Assembly: GCF_910592395.1 (NCBI RefSeq)
Contig: NC_088308.1
Span: 22,647,501 to 22,707,500, forward strand
Reading direction: 5' to 3'
From: Lineus longissimus
Taxonomy: Eukaryota > Nemertea > Pilidiophora > Heteronemertea > Lineidae
Length of the DNA: 60,000 bases
The translations under genes and the position numbers were made by a program. Below, in pieces: positions 46,897 through 58,857 of this stretch; position 1 is the stretch's first letter; each line of letters begins with the position of its first letter. The notes beneath the pieces were generated by a model. The model was not told the DNA's origin. It did no database searches and saw nothing but the letters and a program-made list of their open reading frames with translations.

Positions 46897-49800
46897 GTAA
46901 GGACATTAGCCATTTTGTGTACAACATTATTGGCAGAAGTGATTAGCTATTCTCTATACGACATTGGACGAATCCGTAGAGGCTGGGACTTTAGGGTAGT
47001 ACACTTATTGTTGAGTGAATGACACGGAACAAGTCGCAGTATGTGCTATCGCAAAAGGGCGAACTTGGGGAAGGCAAAGTACAAACTATATATAAGGCTG
47101 ATGTCTTCTTCTGTCATCTGTGTGCTCGGGGAAGCAAAAGTGCATTAGAAGATGGAGTTTATGTTTACAAGATCGAAATAAACGATAAACAACCTTATTT
47201 ACAATTACACATGACTGTATGAGTAAACAACATATTGTTCACAAGATCTGCCCCACGACACAAAGAGAATAATGAATCAAAGTCTGCAACATGACTAATA
47301 TGCTCGTGACGTTTGTGGCGTTGAATCGACTTGGGAATTAACGCAGTTTAGCATCCAGGGCTGGCATAAACCCATTAACCAGTCTGAACTATAGGAGTGA
47401 CAATCTCCTAACTCATCCCCTATCTGCTACTTTGAACCCGTACCAACGATGGTCTCGTATCATAGAAACAGAGAGCCATTCTTTAATTTTTTCAAAAGCT
47501 TCCTATTTGGACACTCAGGCAATTTATACCTTAATGACTGACGTCAGAGACAGTAAACAGTGCGCAATAAAAAAAACGTGTTATCCAATGTGCTGTTCTT
47601 GACGTTATTCAGATGAAAACACCAATTCAGCTATTTCTTACAAAGGATTACGCATGTCAAGTATTAGCGTTGTCACTTTTTCAAAATGGCCGCTAGTCAG
47701 CCATCTTTGACTTTGTTTGTGTGGAACGAGGCTAGGGGCGACAGGTTTGACTGTGTGAATGAATCTTTGAGACAGGAGTGACTATTCGGAACACAGTGAC
47801 CTCAAATCAATCTGATTCTGAGAAACGAATGAACTTGTGACGTTTGGCATTTCGACACCTTGTGTCTTAAAATTAAATCAGAACCTGTCTTCATTCGTCA
47901 ACCCGACAGGAAATAGTGAGGCTGGTGATGTTACAATTCTGAAGTAACAGACGTAGCCGTTAATGGCATCCTTAACGAGATCACTACCATTCTGCTATAT
48001 TCGGAAAACTATTACTTGCCGTTTTGAAGCACTAATGGGGAATGTGGCGCGAAGATTGTAGCTCATAGCTAACATAATGGTACCTTCGGCACCCAGGTGA
48101 AAGCATTTGTGATGGAGATTTCACAAATTGAATTTAACTTGAAAATGTGAGTGTTTATGACAGGGAGTTCAGGCGTTAAAAAGTGCAATCTCGAAACACG
48201 TAAATAATCCTAAAATAGTACAGGATTTTGGAATTTAGCTCTAATGATTTGATGAAATGATGGATAACGAAATCAAAGAATAAATTCGCTGCATCACATG
48301 ACTTCCCTTAAATTGGAAAGATGAGGACGTCACCAGCACGTCATCTGAATTTGGCCTGGTGATAAGATGTTGTTGAATTCACTTCAGCTTCATAGCTGCT
48401 GCCTCTTTCGGGACCCTGTGTGACTAGTTATAAAACTAGCTCGTTAGGCTTGATATATGTTTGCAGCCTCTGCCTGGACTCCGCGTGATCTATATCAAAA
48501 ACAAACTCGCTCACTCTGCTAGATATTTGCTTACTCTGCAGAGACCCCGAGCGATTCGCTTTCAACAACAAACTCGCTCGCTCATCGGTTTGATATTTGC
48601 TGCCTCTGTCTGGACCCCGTGTAATATGTCATCAAGAGATCAAGCGTGCTATACATCACACTCTGAGTTTATAGATGATGCGCCAGGGACGCAATTTCTT
48701 CAACTTAAACATTTGTTTACCGGCACCTCGAGGTACACAAAAATAGCTTTAGGTGAATAAATGAGACTCGTTCAATCAGGCAATGCTTCATTTGAAGGCA
48801 ATGCAAGGTTTGATCACTCCTTAGGGTCTCTTCATTGTCATACATTTGCTGAATCAATGTTTATTCACCAGTTCGCCCCAGACTGGAGCGAGCGAAGCAG
48901 AACGATCAAACACTGAAGATTCAATACGGACGAGCTTCGCCGATTGACTACATGTAACATTCGAACGGACACCGTGTATTTTATCCTAAATGTATTGATA
49001 CACCAGTGTAGCCACGATGCAGTCAGAAATCGCACGCCTTTGATCTAAGGTATCAAAAAAGTACTTTGCCGCTTATACATGTACAGAGGTCTCCGACTTC
49101 GACTTTGAGAGGAAAAACAGTCGTCTGATGACAACTTCAATTCAACTGTGAACTGACGAACGCTTTCATACTAAGGAGTTTTCGCGAATCGCCGAATAGC
49201 CAACACGAACGCCGATTTCAATGTTTGGCCTCCTGATTACGAAGTCCAACAAGGGGATAGACGTTCACGTGGACGTCTCGGGGGCTTCGCGAAAACTCCC
49301 TCATAAACTACGTGTACCCGCACAAGAATATCAGCAGCAACAGTCAGAACGCGTCATAATCCAGCTTGCAGCTTCTCCATCTAATTGGTTGCAACTGGTT
49401 GCGTGCCGGTGGGCGCTCATGTAAGAACTCTCAGAACCATTAACGCAATAAAATGTCCCCCATTTAGTGGCTGATGCATTTCGCGGAGATAAACATCAGA
49501 AAGTGACAGAAACAAAAAATGTAAATGTTGCATCAAGCTTCTTTTTTTTTCTTCGCTAAACGAGAAGCAATTCCAAAATGCTATTGATTTTGTCAACGCC
49601 TGTGTATCATTTAGATGAGGGGCTCAATAATCATGATCCTAAAACCCCCTCGAACCCCCCCCCCCCTCCCTCGGTCCCTGCTGTTAACCAATAAACACTC
49701 GCAATAAATCCTATCTCTATCTGACCCTCCCTATATGGTTGTTTCATGTATATATTAGTATACGGTATAGTATTTACATACAATTTGAGGAAAAGATAAG

Positions 49801-52800
49801 TTTATGAATCTTGAATTGATCATCAACTTTTGTTCTTCAAAGAAAGGGAAGGTTTTTCGCTCAATAATGTATTAAATACCCAGAAAATGTACCAGCGAAA
49901 ACAGATAATAGATTTCCCCACTGTTTATTTTTTTCATTGAGGACATGACGGTGCGTTTTCATTGATTGATCAGGAAAATATTTAATATTTACAGGAACCT
50001 CCATAAAATCGCTTGTTTATCAATACATGTACATTGTTGTGAGCGTGCTGTCTGTTTACTTTCTAAGGGAGTGTACTAGTGCATTTTGAATTCCGACAAT
50101 TATTCAGACACTAGATATACATCACAAAGAGAAATGAAAAAATACTTCGAATTCCGCGCATACTTATTGTTGTCAATGGATACGGAGGACTCTCTCTTAG
50201 GCCCCTTGCTAAATTCCGTTAAACTCAATATATATAACATAAATAATGAACGTTATTGCATTTACTTTATTGATGAAAGATTACTGAGTACATTTCAGAG
50301 TGTCCCTTTCTTCTTCTTCTTCTTCTTCTTCGATCGAATTCCTTGGTAATTCAAGCTGGCAACAACATTCGCCTCATGGAATATTGCCATGTTTGCCAAT
50401 AACGTCCAACAGGAAACCCAAGGCAATAAAATCAATCCAGCTAAATTGTGCCAGTTCCATCATAATCCCTTGCTTCAACTCTTGCTGAACTTCTCGAAAT
50501 CAGCAATATCGCTGATGGGAAGTGTTTTGTTGTTGTTCTCGCAATTGTACGCAGACGACATTGACGAACAGAATATGAATCCAGAAACTAGAAGGTCGAT
50601 ATGGAAATATGATCCAGGATTTTATAATTTGTAATGTAAGCAGTTATTGTCAGGATTTGATGGTGTTTTCTATAATGGTACCTCAGAATGCCAAAGGTAA
50701 TATATAGTAAAATACTGAAACAACGAAGTGAAAATCGGATTGTAATACAGTGTTCTAATCTTTTAACTGTAGGAATTCACCTCAAAAAGTTTGATTCAAA
50801 GCGTAATCATTTTCATCATCCTCGTCATCATCATCATCATCATCGTCATCATCCTGATCGTCATCATTACCGGCGTCGAAACACCCGTACAATTGGATTT
50901 TTCCGAGGTGGAGTTTACGAGGCTACTGTCCACCTGTCTTGGATCTTTTATTTGCTGGGATGGACACTCAGGTACAAGGGACCACGGGTAGTCTCATCCG
51001 ACGGACCCTCTTGGATCATCTCATGCCTCAAAATCGTTGTGATGAGACAGGAATTTTAGTTCCTCGAGAGCCACGCCGGTTCATCCAGGAATCCAGGGCC
51101 GAGTTGTTCAAAACCATGTTAGCTTTAACGGCGCCGTTATGTCATAACTTGAAAACTTTGCTGGGATTAACTGAAAGAGATGAACGTCCTTAAGGATACT
51201 TAACGTAACCGTCAGGGATAACGTGACTTTTGTACTTTTGAACAACCGGGCCCTGGGTTCTTTCCCGGGTCGTGTACTGTTGCGTGGTCGCCAGCAGTGT
51301 TAACCACTAGGCTATGAGGCTCCTCAATGACTCTGGCCCAAGTACTCGGTCTATGGAGGTTTCCCTTGACTCATGAAAGCCATACGATTACAAGCAACAA
51401 GCAACAAGAGCAAAGCAAATACGATAGAGGGGCTGAAGGCAGTGATGTGATCTGTTAGTGGTGATACTTGCTTTGGGTAAACTGTAAAGTTCATTCATGC
51501 CGTAACTAAAAGTGGTATGAATCCGGGGCTATAGCATCCAATAATAGAAGTCAATGGTCAGAAGAAACTTTCCGTTTACGATAACGAAGGTATACGCCGT
51601 ATAAAATGTTCACGCCATTGAGCTCCTCATTAGAGAATCGAGGCCAGGCAGAAGCCTTGGAACATTCCCCATTACTCTTTAGCAGAGGTAATACCGTTTT
51701 CGAGCCAATTATAATGATATATTATATCGCCATTCTGTTCACCATTTGGAATCTTTGCCCTCAGTCATTAACTTTAACGGTCGTAGACATGCCCCGTTTA
51801 TTGGAGGGCGAGAGGCTGAGAAGATGACCAGAATCTGTTAGTGTTTCATCAGAGGCAGGCAGGTGGAAATGCTGATACAGAAGGAAAATCTTTGAGGGTT
51901 TTTCGGTCAACTGAAATATGCCGAGAGGTTATTCAAGTTCCATTCCTATGAACCCGTTCATGCGCTTGCATAACCAAATACAAAATATCTTTGTCTCATA
52001 TTCTGACGATCGCGCGGTCAGTAATGACAGTGTCCTTGTTGATACGTGTTCCTCGAGTGGGCTTCAAGAGGGTCACCGGGTTAATGGACCCTGGTCCTCA
52101 AGATAAGCTAACATCCGCCATGATTTATGCCCAATGATGATTCAAGTTCTCTCGCATCACCAAGGTGGAAGAGCAACTGGCTAAATAGCGATGGCGGCAA
52201 GAAACCATGGAGCAATAGAATGATGAAGACATTACGTTATTTTGCCTCCAACGTCGTAGTTAAAAGAATTCAGTGTATATTTGAAAGACTCTAGTCTTAT
52301 CAAATGGTACCAGGGCAAATCTTGATAACATCGACCCTCACGAAAGGCCTGAACCGGTAGGGCAAATAAACGGAATAAAGGTGATAATACCTTCAATTGC
52401 AGTCTGAGATTTTAAACCAATCAGGGCTGAGTATTTACATGGCTTTCGGTCTGTGTCATTTTAATTTCTTTTTTCTCTTTTTTTTCAGGTCCACCACATG
52501 CTCGGCAAAGCCTACGAGACCCTATGCTGCACAGATGGCTGCTGCGACCGATGCCTCGGCCTTGGGGAGAAGAAGAAAACACTTACCAAATCGGACATCC
52601 AGTACACGTTCAAGCAACCATGCGCCCGGATCAACTCGGACACAGACAGTGTTCTCAGCTATGGGACTGGCCGTGAGCGGATTGACTCGGACAACTCCGC
52701 AAAAGATTCTATCTGCTCCCAAGACTCATTAGCGAACAGACGAGCCGGTACGACCCCCGTGATTGACATGAAGCCTATCGAGTTTTGGACGGCTAATAGG

Positions 52801-55800
52801 GAGACCATACAGCCACGGACACCACGCATGAGGCTGTCAAGTGAGACGGAAAGCATCACCAACATTAAGCCGGATTTGTACGAATCTCCTAGCGGAACTC
52901 CCACCGAGGAATGCCTGACGGACGAAGAGAAACTAGCGCGGTTCAAACTCGGCCAGATTCATTTCAGCTTGCAATACGAGATCCCCACCAAGACATTGAT
53001 TGTCAAGATCATTGAAGCACGTGACCTCCCGGCCCCTTTTTGCATGGATGAGAGTAGACAAGACATGGCGCACTCGAATCCATACGCGAAAATCTCTCTC
53101 CTGCCCGACTCTAAAAACTCAAAGCAGACGTCAGTGCAGAAAAAGACGCAGGACCCCTGTTGGGGAGAAATCTTCTCCTTCGAGATACCGTTCAAGGAAG
53201 CGGGTAGGCGGACCCTGGAAATTATCGTGAAAGACTTTGATAAATACAGCCGCCATTGTATCATCGGGCAGGTTCATCTGCCGCTGGCCAACGTCAACAT
53301 AATCAAAGGAAGACACATGTGGAAGCCATTAATGCCGTCTAATAAGGTAGGTTACCAATAGATGGAGCTGTTTTAGTGCTCATTCTTAATGGGTCACGAG
53401 GCCGGCGTCAAGACTCACGTTGTGACGGGCGGGGCGGGAGTATGCGACTTTCATAGGTATCAAAGTATTACTCCAGGCATCACTTAGCGGTGTCGGCGAC
53501 TGGGTCTACCTTCGTCAGAACCCGTGCCTGGCCAGGAGCTACTGATGAAGTGAATGACGGGAAATAAAAGAGACAGCTGGTAGAAAAAGCGCGAAATCAT
53601 TTTCTCCGCTTGTCTTGCTCAGGGTGTTCTATTGATTGCTAAATATTAGAAGCTTATTTCATTTTTGATACAGACGAGAATACACATTTTGTGCCAGAGA
53701 CACTGACAGGCCTACAGGAGGTTTTCAGTTTTCTTATGGTACTTTATGACGGTTCTCCTGTAAATGTCCTCAGCATGTATCTCGCTCGTTAAACTGGTTG
53801 CATCGTGGTCTTAGAACAACTTTGATGTGTATTGCTTTGGCAGAGGAAGCAGTTGCGGTTGTGGTGTGACGGGTCGCATGCACACCAACCAACTCCGTCA
53901 TGTTTAGTGGAAGATGAACTTCTTATAATGACATGTAAAAGGGGCAACAACCTTATTGCCAGAGTGGTGATGCTGAAAGACATTCTCCAATGCAGACATA
54001 ATATTCAATCATATTCTCTCTGTCAGTATTAGCTTCTAAGGGTTGTGTCGTTTCTCGAGCCAATATCCGACGCCCCATCACTGGCAGCATGCGTGGGTTG
54101 ATAGGAGTCTTTGATGTCACCGCAAGTAATTTCATGATTAAATCAAGCGGAGAAATATGTTCCCTCTCTATCTCAATTAATATGATTGATATCGAGAGTA
54201 ATGAGAAAATTGTGATACATGTATTTTACATTTTTTTACATGTACTGTACAGAGAAACACATATAGACTGATTCACTGTAGAGTAAATCCAATGCGTCAT
54301 TGCTATTGCTATTGATGTTGATAATTACATTTATTATTTTTGTTGTCCGATAGCACCGCGTATCGGTTGTTTATTATTGATTGCTTTATCAGCCTCATAT
54401 TTATCAGATATTTTTGATGTGAAAATACCAACCTAGGGCATTGAGAACTCTGACATTAAGGCGTCGTTATTCATTGCATGAACATTTTAGAAACATTAAA
54501 ACTAGCCTATATAATAATGCCTACCAGAGACAGATCAAGACATTTTGGAAGGGCAGCTACGTGACGAAGATATTGTTGTGGAGCACATGGGGGTCCTGGG
54601 AAATGCCCCGAGAAAAAAAAGAAAAAACTGACAAATATGCGTTTTCCGGGCATCTAATGAGGGCGGCCACGGTCGCGTAAAAACAGCTTCAAACATGACA
54701 AATCTGTTTATGTCTACTTCATTAATCAAACAAACCACTACCGGGTAATTCAGTGATTAATTAGTAATTCAGTGGATGCAGTAGCAATCCTAGTGTACCA
54801 TATCATAACATAAAACAAATTTAGATGAGAGTGCCAGTATACATGGCAGCGATAATTAAACTGTCACGGCCACTGTCTAGACGGAAATGGTGGTTCGTCG
54901 CAACTGATGAGCAGTTGCGTTTGGAGGCTGTGCGAAGGCCGACCTTCTTTGGCCAGCATAGCAACAATGTTGGTAGGAACCATCGCGTAAACATCGTTGG
55001 TAATTCATCGCAGGATCAGTCGGAAATAGCGGCTGGATCTCGTTGCCATGTAGACTTTATGTGTTATGTGCCAGGTCATCCCTTTGAATGTCTGCCAGTA
55101 TCAGTGAAAAAGGTCCTCAACCAACCGCAAATCAAAAGGGAATGATATGTGTATATGTGCAGTCCGTCACGCCGGTCATCCCCATGCTGAACTTCCAGCG
55201 GTATTGCCTATTGATGCGCGATGTCTGGAAGTGAAGGCTGAGCAATGTCTATGCATTGAGGGTCAAGATGGTCGTCACCCTGTTTCAGCCAAGGCGTCTG
55301 CCTTGGTAGTACAAAGAATGTTGCTGATGCCCACAGAGTGTCTGCCTGCTGGAAATCGTGGCCATCACGAATGACGTCATCAATCATGTTAACTAAATTA
55401 TATCACCTGTCGGCCGCTATGAAGGCAACTTGGATAGTTCCCATGGCAACTGTGGAGATCGATTCCTTATGTCCTCTTGAATATTTACCGTCAGAACCAA
55501 TCTTGCACCGTAATTATTTTAACTATCGCCCTGTGATTTTCACCTGCGATTTCAGCGGACGAGGGAGTGTGGGATGGTTGTAATACCCTGGGGACCCACT
55601 TATAGCCATTGGATTTCTTGAGGTGTGGGAGCGTCAAAGGCGTTTTATAAAATGTTGGGTTGATGTATAAGTTTAGGTGTAACATCTTACTCTCTTAGAA
55701 GTCCCCCCCCCAGGCCCCGGTTCATCTGTACCTCTGTCAAGGAACGAGGGAGATTGAATTACGGCGAAATTCTTGGGCCACGGTTCGCCTGTACCTCTGT

Positions 55801-58800
55801 CAAGGAACGAGGGAGATTGAATTACGGCGAAATTCTTGGGCCACGGTTCGTCTGTACCTCTGTCAAGGAAGGAGGGTGATTGAATTACGGCGAAATTCTT
55901 GGGCCACGGTTCATCTATACCTCTGTCAAGGAACGAGGGAGATTGAATTACGGCGAAATTCTTGGGCCACGGTTCATCTGTACCTCTGTCAAGGAACGAG
56001 GGAGATTGAATTACGGCGAAATTCTTGGGCCACGGTTCGTCTGTACCTCTGTCAAGGAACGAGGGTGATTGAATTACGGCGAAATTCTTGGGCCCCGGTT
56101 CGTCTGTACCTCTATCAAGGAACGAGGGAGATTGAATTACGGCGAAATTCTTGGGCCACGGTTTGTCTGTACCTCTATCAAGGAACGCAAGTGATTGAAT
56201 TACGGTGAAGTTCCCGGGCCTCAGTTCATCTGTACGTATCTCTATCGAGGATCGAATTACGGCGAAAACTAGTCCCCCCCCAGGCCCCGGTTCATCTGTA
56301 CCTCTGTCAAGGAACGAGGGAGATTGAATTACGGCGAAATTCTTGGGCCACGGTTCGCCTGTACCTCTGTCAAGGAACGAGGGAGATTGAATTACGGCGA
56401 AATTCTTGGGCCACGGTTCGTCTGTACCTCTGTCAAGGAAGGAGGGTGATTGAATTACGGCGAAATTCTTGGGCCACGGTTCATCTATACCTCTGTCAAG
56501 GAACGAGGGAGATTGAATTACGGCGAAATTCTTGGGCCACGGTTCATCTGTACCTCTGTCAAGGAACGAGGGAGATTGAATTACGGCGAAATTCTTGGGC
56601 CACGGTTCGTCTGTACCTCTGTCAAGGAACGAGGGTGATTGAATTACGGCGAAATTCTTGGGCCCCGGTTCGTCTGTACCTCTATCAAGGAACGAGGGAG
56701 ATTGAATTACGGCGAAATTCTTGGGCCACGGTTTGTCTGTACCTCTATCAAGGAACGCAGGTGATTGAATTACGGTGAAGTTCCCGGGCCTCAGTTCATC
56801 TGTACGTATCTCTATCGAGGATCGAATTACGGCGAAAACTATAGCAGATAACACCTTTCTTGATCGATGACTTGGATATCAGCCTCATCGATCGATTCCG
56901 ACCTGGAATAATCTGACTGTTGCCGATACAAGAGTCATCAATTCACCAGTGGACATCGATCAATTGCCTTCATTATTGTCATTATGTCCAATAATGCTGT
57001 GACTGATGACGAAGGCTTTCGGCAAAGTCTGTGACGAATGTTCTCGAGGAGGTCTCCTTATTACGGCCAGGATGGAACTACATTTGTAGGGCGAGTGACT
57101 GCAAATAAGCGCAGCTTCATATCTTCTGCATCCTACCTATTATGGTAAACCCTGCCTCTCATGATAAAAACTAACCTTAAATGAGACATGGCAACTGGCT
57201 GGTTGTAAACCAAGCACGACTGCATCTACTCGGAAGGTCATTATTTCAGTCACTGATTCGCAGAAGAGATCCATAAACTTCCGGATCCTGCTGATACCGA
57301 CCGGGAGACGAAATTTCCCGAGGGTAATAAATGGTGGGGCAGTAAGAAGGAATCTACCAGCGGTATGAGGCAAGATAAGAACACCCTTTATAGCTTGTGC
57401 TAACTTCTCTTTGCAGGATAGACCAGACCTCGGCGAAATCCTCCTGTCCTTGAATTATCTACCCAGTGCAGGCAGGCTGAACGTTGATGTCATCAAGGCA
57501 AAACAGCTCCTCCAAACAGACATGGTCGGTGGTTCGGGTGAGTCTCGTATTCGGTATGATCCCTATCCTGAGAACAGCTAGGCTTTTTGGAATGCAAAAA
57601 TACTGAAATGGCGAGAGGGGAAGTATATTGAAATAACTGGTGCAAGGATGCATAATTGCCTTCTAAGATTTTTTAATCCATGTATATTCCCCGGTTTATG
57701 TACCGTACATGAGCATCTGCCTTTAATCGGCGATTTGGTTGTTATGACATTACTTCAACCGAGTAACCATTGGTAACACTGTCTCAGCAATTAATTCACC
57801 AGGCATTTCTCATTTTCTGTAATACATGCATGATTCCTTTGAAATGCTAATGGTATCATCTCGAGTATATGCACATCAGCCGCTGTTGACGACAACATGG
57901 TGACGAGATTAAAATGACATTCTCAAACGTTGTCATCCATTCGTAAAAATTATGCCCGTCGCATCGTTTTTGGTTCTGGAGCGCGAAGGCTACTCCTGGT
58001 CGGATTACTTTTAAGTTGGGTTTTAATATAACAAACAGGATTTAAAATTTTACCGACCATGGCAACGAAATAGTACTATTCTGTATTTTATGTAATACAT
58101 GCATTTATGCACATTGACGTAGTGCTCTTTTTAGACATTTTCCGCTCTGTACGGTTTATTTCTCTACTAATATGAGTGATATGAAATGTTCAGGTTGTTA
58201 TTTTTTCGTATCCATCTACTCAAGTGCCAAGTATGAATGAGAAGGCCACGAAAGAAAATATCGCTTATCAGATGACCCCAAAAATGACCATTGGGCTCCG
58301 CCAAACACTTGTGGGTTTATTCAGGGCTTAAGCTCGGTCAAAGTGCCGAGTGAAAGGCCCTGACGTTCAGGATGCTGGTAGTCTGGATGGGTCTAATACT
58401 GTGCAAAGAATGAAGTGGGTTCGTCCCGTCTGTGTAAATCACAGACATTATAAGGACGTGATTAACATATATACGTGAAAAGCATGCATCTCTCTTTGTT
58501 TCAGATCCCTTCGTCAAGATCACATTGGTCCATTCTGGCAAACCAGTGAAGACCAAGAAGACGTCGTGTAAGAAGAACAACATTGACCCAGTCTTCAACG
58601 AATCTTTCAGTTTCAATGTCACCCCGGAGAACCTTGAGCACACCAGTGTCGCTTTGTCAGTCTGGGACTATAATAGCAAGAGTCGGGATGATTTCGTGGG
58701 GAGGATTGTCCTTGGCCGCTACGCAACAGGTCCGCATGAGACAACGCATTGGAACCGCATGCTGAATTCTTTACGGTCGCCTGTCGCCCAGTGGCACTCG

Positions 58801-58857
58801 CTGAGATCTCGCGAGGAGTGCGATCAGGTGTCTGCTGCGTCCATCAGCACGATGTGA
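46807..58857 (+). CDS. SYT17: Synaptotagmin-17 (B/K protein), tandem C2 domains
   Basis: Syt17 is a membrane-associated double-C2 protein of neurons and the secretory pathway. Secure exons are 52489-53346, 57417-57537 and 58505-58857 (TGA). I propose a first coding exon at 46807-46896 with ATG at 46867. Phases agree throughout (0, 0 and 1), giving about 453 residues against 474 in vertebrates. A cysteine-rich N-terminus (CC..CC..C near 23-32) replaces the transmembrane segment of typical synaptotagmins and is a likely palmitoylation site. Next come IDMKPIEFW and the linker LTDEEKLARFKLG, then C2A (about 162-296), C2B (about 300-430) and WHSLRSREECDQVS. The SYT17-specific RQDMAHSNPY and LPDSKNSKQT strings separate it from SYT14 and SYT16. 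Several Ca2+-binding aspartates are replaced (SNPY, DFDKYSRHC and DYNSKSRDD), so Ca2+-independent binding is likely, as reported for the family. Confidence 0.92.
48397..48639. repeat. Degenerate tandem repeat of about 66-70 bp, 3.5 copies
   Basis: Units begin TGCTGCCTCT or TGCAGCCTCT, continue GGACCCCGTGTGAT, and contain AAACTCGCTCGCTC and TTGATATTTG. The divergence between copies is substantial. Confidence 0.65.
50803..50865. repeat. Trinucleotide (ATC/CAT)n microsatellite
   Basis: Interrupted CATCATCATCATCGTCATC run in the proposed SYT17 intron 1. The His/Ile-rich frames over it are a by-product. Confidence 0.8.
51092..51256. mobile_element. Family B MITE-like element (copy 2, inverted relative to copy 1)
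   Basis: Left end CCAGGGCCGAGTTGTTCAA and right end TTGAACAACCGGGCCCTGG are inverted repeats. AACGTAACCGTCAGGGATAA and CGTGACTTTTGT match the reverse complement of the copy at 42032-42184, and AGCTTTAACGGCGCCGTTA is an internal palindrome. Confidence 0.7.
51256..51330 (-). mobile_element. tRNA-like SINE fragment next to the family B element
   Basis: On the minus strand, ATAGCCTAGTGGTTAACACT is a near-perfect Pol III A box in tRNA context, followed at tRNA-like distance by a degraded B-box region. No cloverleaf is convincing, so it is likely a tRNA-derived repeat. Confidence 0.4.
52489..53346 (+). CDS. SYT17: SYT17 main exon: cysteine-rich N-terminus, linker and C2A domain
   Basis: An 858-nt exon with acceptor TTTTTTTTCAG (ending 52488) and donor AAG|GTAGGT. 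It encodes 286 residues: the cysteine-rich start (ETLCCTDGCCDRC), a Ser/Asp-rich region, TPVIDMKPIEFW, and C2A from HFSLQYEIPTKTL to GRHMWKPLMPSNK. The polybasic patch is replaced by NSKQTSVQKKTQ. C2A loop 1 has SNPY where Ca2+-binding domains have SDPY, and loop 3 has DFDKYSRHC, lacking the last aspartate. Confidence 0.95.
53347..57416. other. SYT17 intron between C2A and C2B exons
   Basis: About 4.1 kb. It contains the 63-bp satellite (55700-56842) and an unidentified, relatively open plus-strand patch at 54825-55374. A TGACGTCA word (CRE-like) occurs at 55372-55379. No SYT17 exon is missing here, since the flanking exons join in phase. Confidence 0.55.
55700..56842. repeat. 63-bp satellite, two near-identical 570-bp blocks of about 9 units
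   Basis: The unit starts GATTGAATTACGGCGAAATT and continues through CTTGGGCCACGGTTCG to GAACGAGGGA. Each block begins AGTCCCCCCCCCAGGCC (55700 and 56270/56271) and ends with a diverged unit carrying GTACGTATCTCTATCGAGG. The blocks are offset by exactly 570 bp and differ at very few positions (for example GCAAGTGATT versus GCAGGTGATT). Since 63 is divisible by three, a 393-codon minus-strand frame and 110-codon plus-strand frames stay open; I consider them by-products. Confidence 0.97.
57417..57537 (+). CDS. SYT17: SYT17 exon: start of C2B
   Basis: 121 nt with acceptor TTTGCAG and donor GG|GTGAGT. It encodes DRPDLGEILLSLNYLPSAGR and LNVDVIKAKQLLQTDMVGGS, the first strands of C2B. The split Asp codon (G|AT) joins the next exon. 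Confidence 0.94.
57611..57660. repeat. Dispersed repeat, copy 2 (see 21484)
   Basis: GAGAGGGGAAGTATATTGAA, then ATAACTGGTGCAAGGATG, matches 21484-21545. It lies in the last SYT17 intron (57538-58504), which otherwise holds nothing I recognise. Confidence 0.45.
58505..58857 (+). CDS. SYT17: SYT17 last coding exon: rest of C2B and C-terminus
   Basis: Starts after TTTCAG with DPFVKITL, then KPVKTKKTS, DPVFNESFSFNV, DDFVGRIVLGRYATGP, ETTHWNRML and QWHSLRSREECDQVSAASIS, and ends at TGA 58855-58857. The WHSL motif is the conserved WHxL element of synaptotagmin C2B domains. Confidence 0.95.

Larger units (their letters stand above)
46897..52488. other. Proposed SYT17 intron 1 (noncoding)
   Basis: About 5.6 kb with no recognisable protein. 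It holds a degenerate tandem repeat at 48397-48639, a poly-C run near 49657, TTC and ATC microsatellites near 50310 and 50815, a family B MITE copy (51092-51256) and a tRNA-like fragment (51256-51330). Confidence 0.45.

Noticed and set aside
55673-56854. 393-codon minus-strand frame
   Set aside because: It lies entirely in the 63-bp satellite. The period is a multiple of three, so openness follows from one stop-free unit, and frames also open on the other strand.
52489-58857. SYT14, SYT16 or a generic synaptotagmin
   Set aside because: IDMKPIEFW, RQDMAHSNPY and the cysteine-rich start without a transmembrane segment are specific to SYT17.
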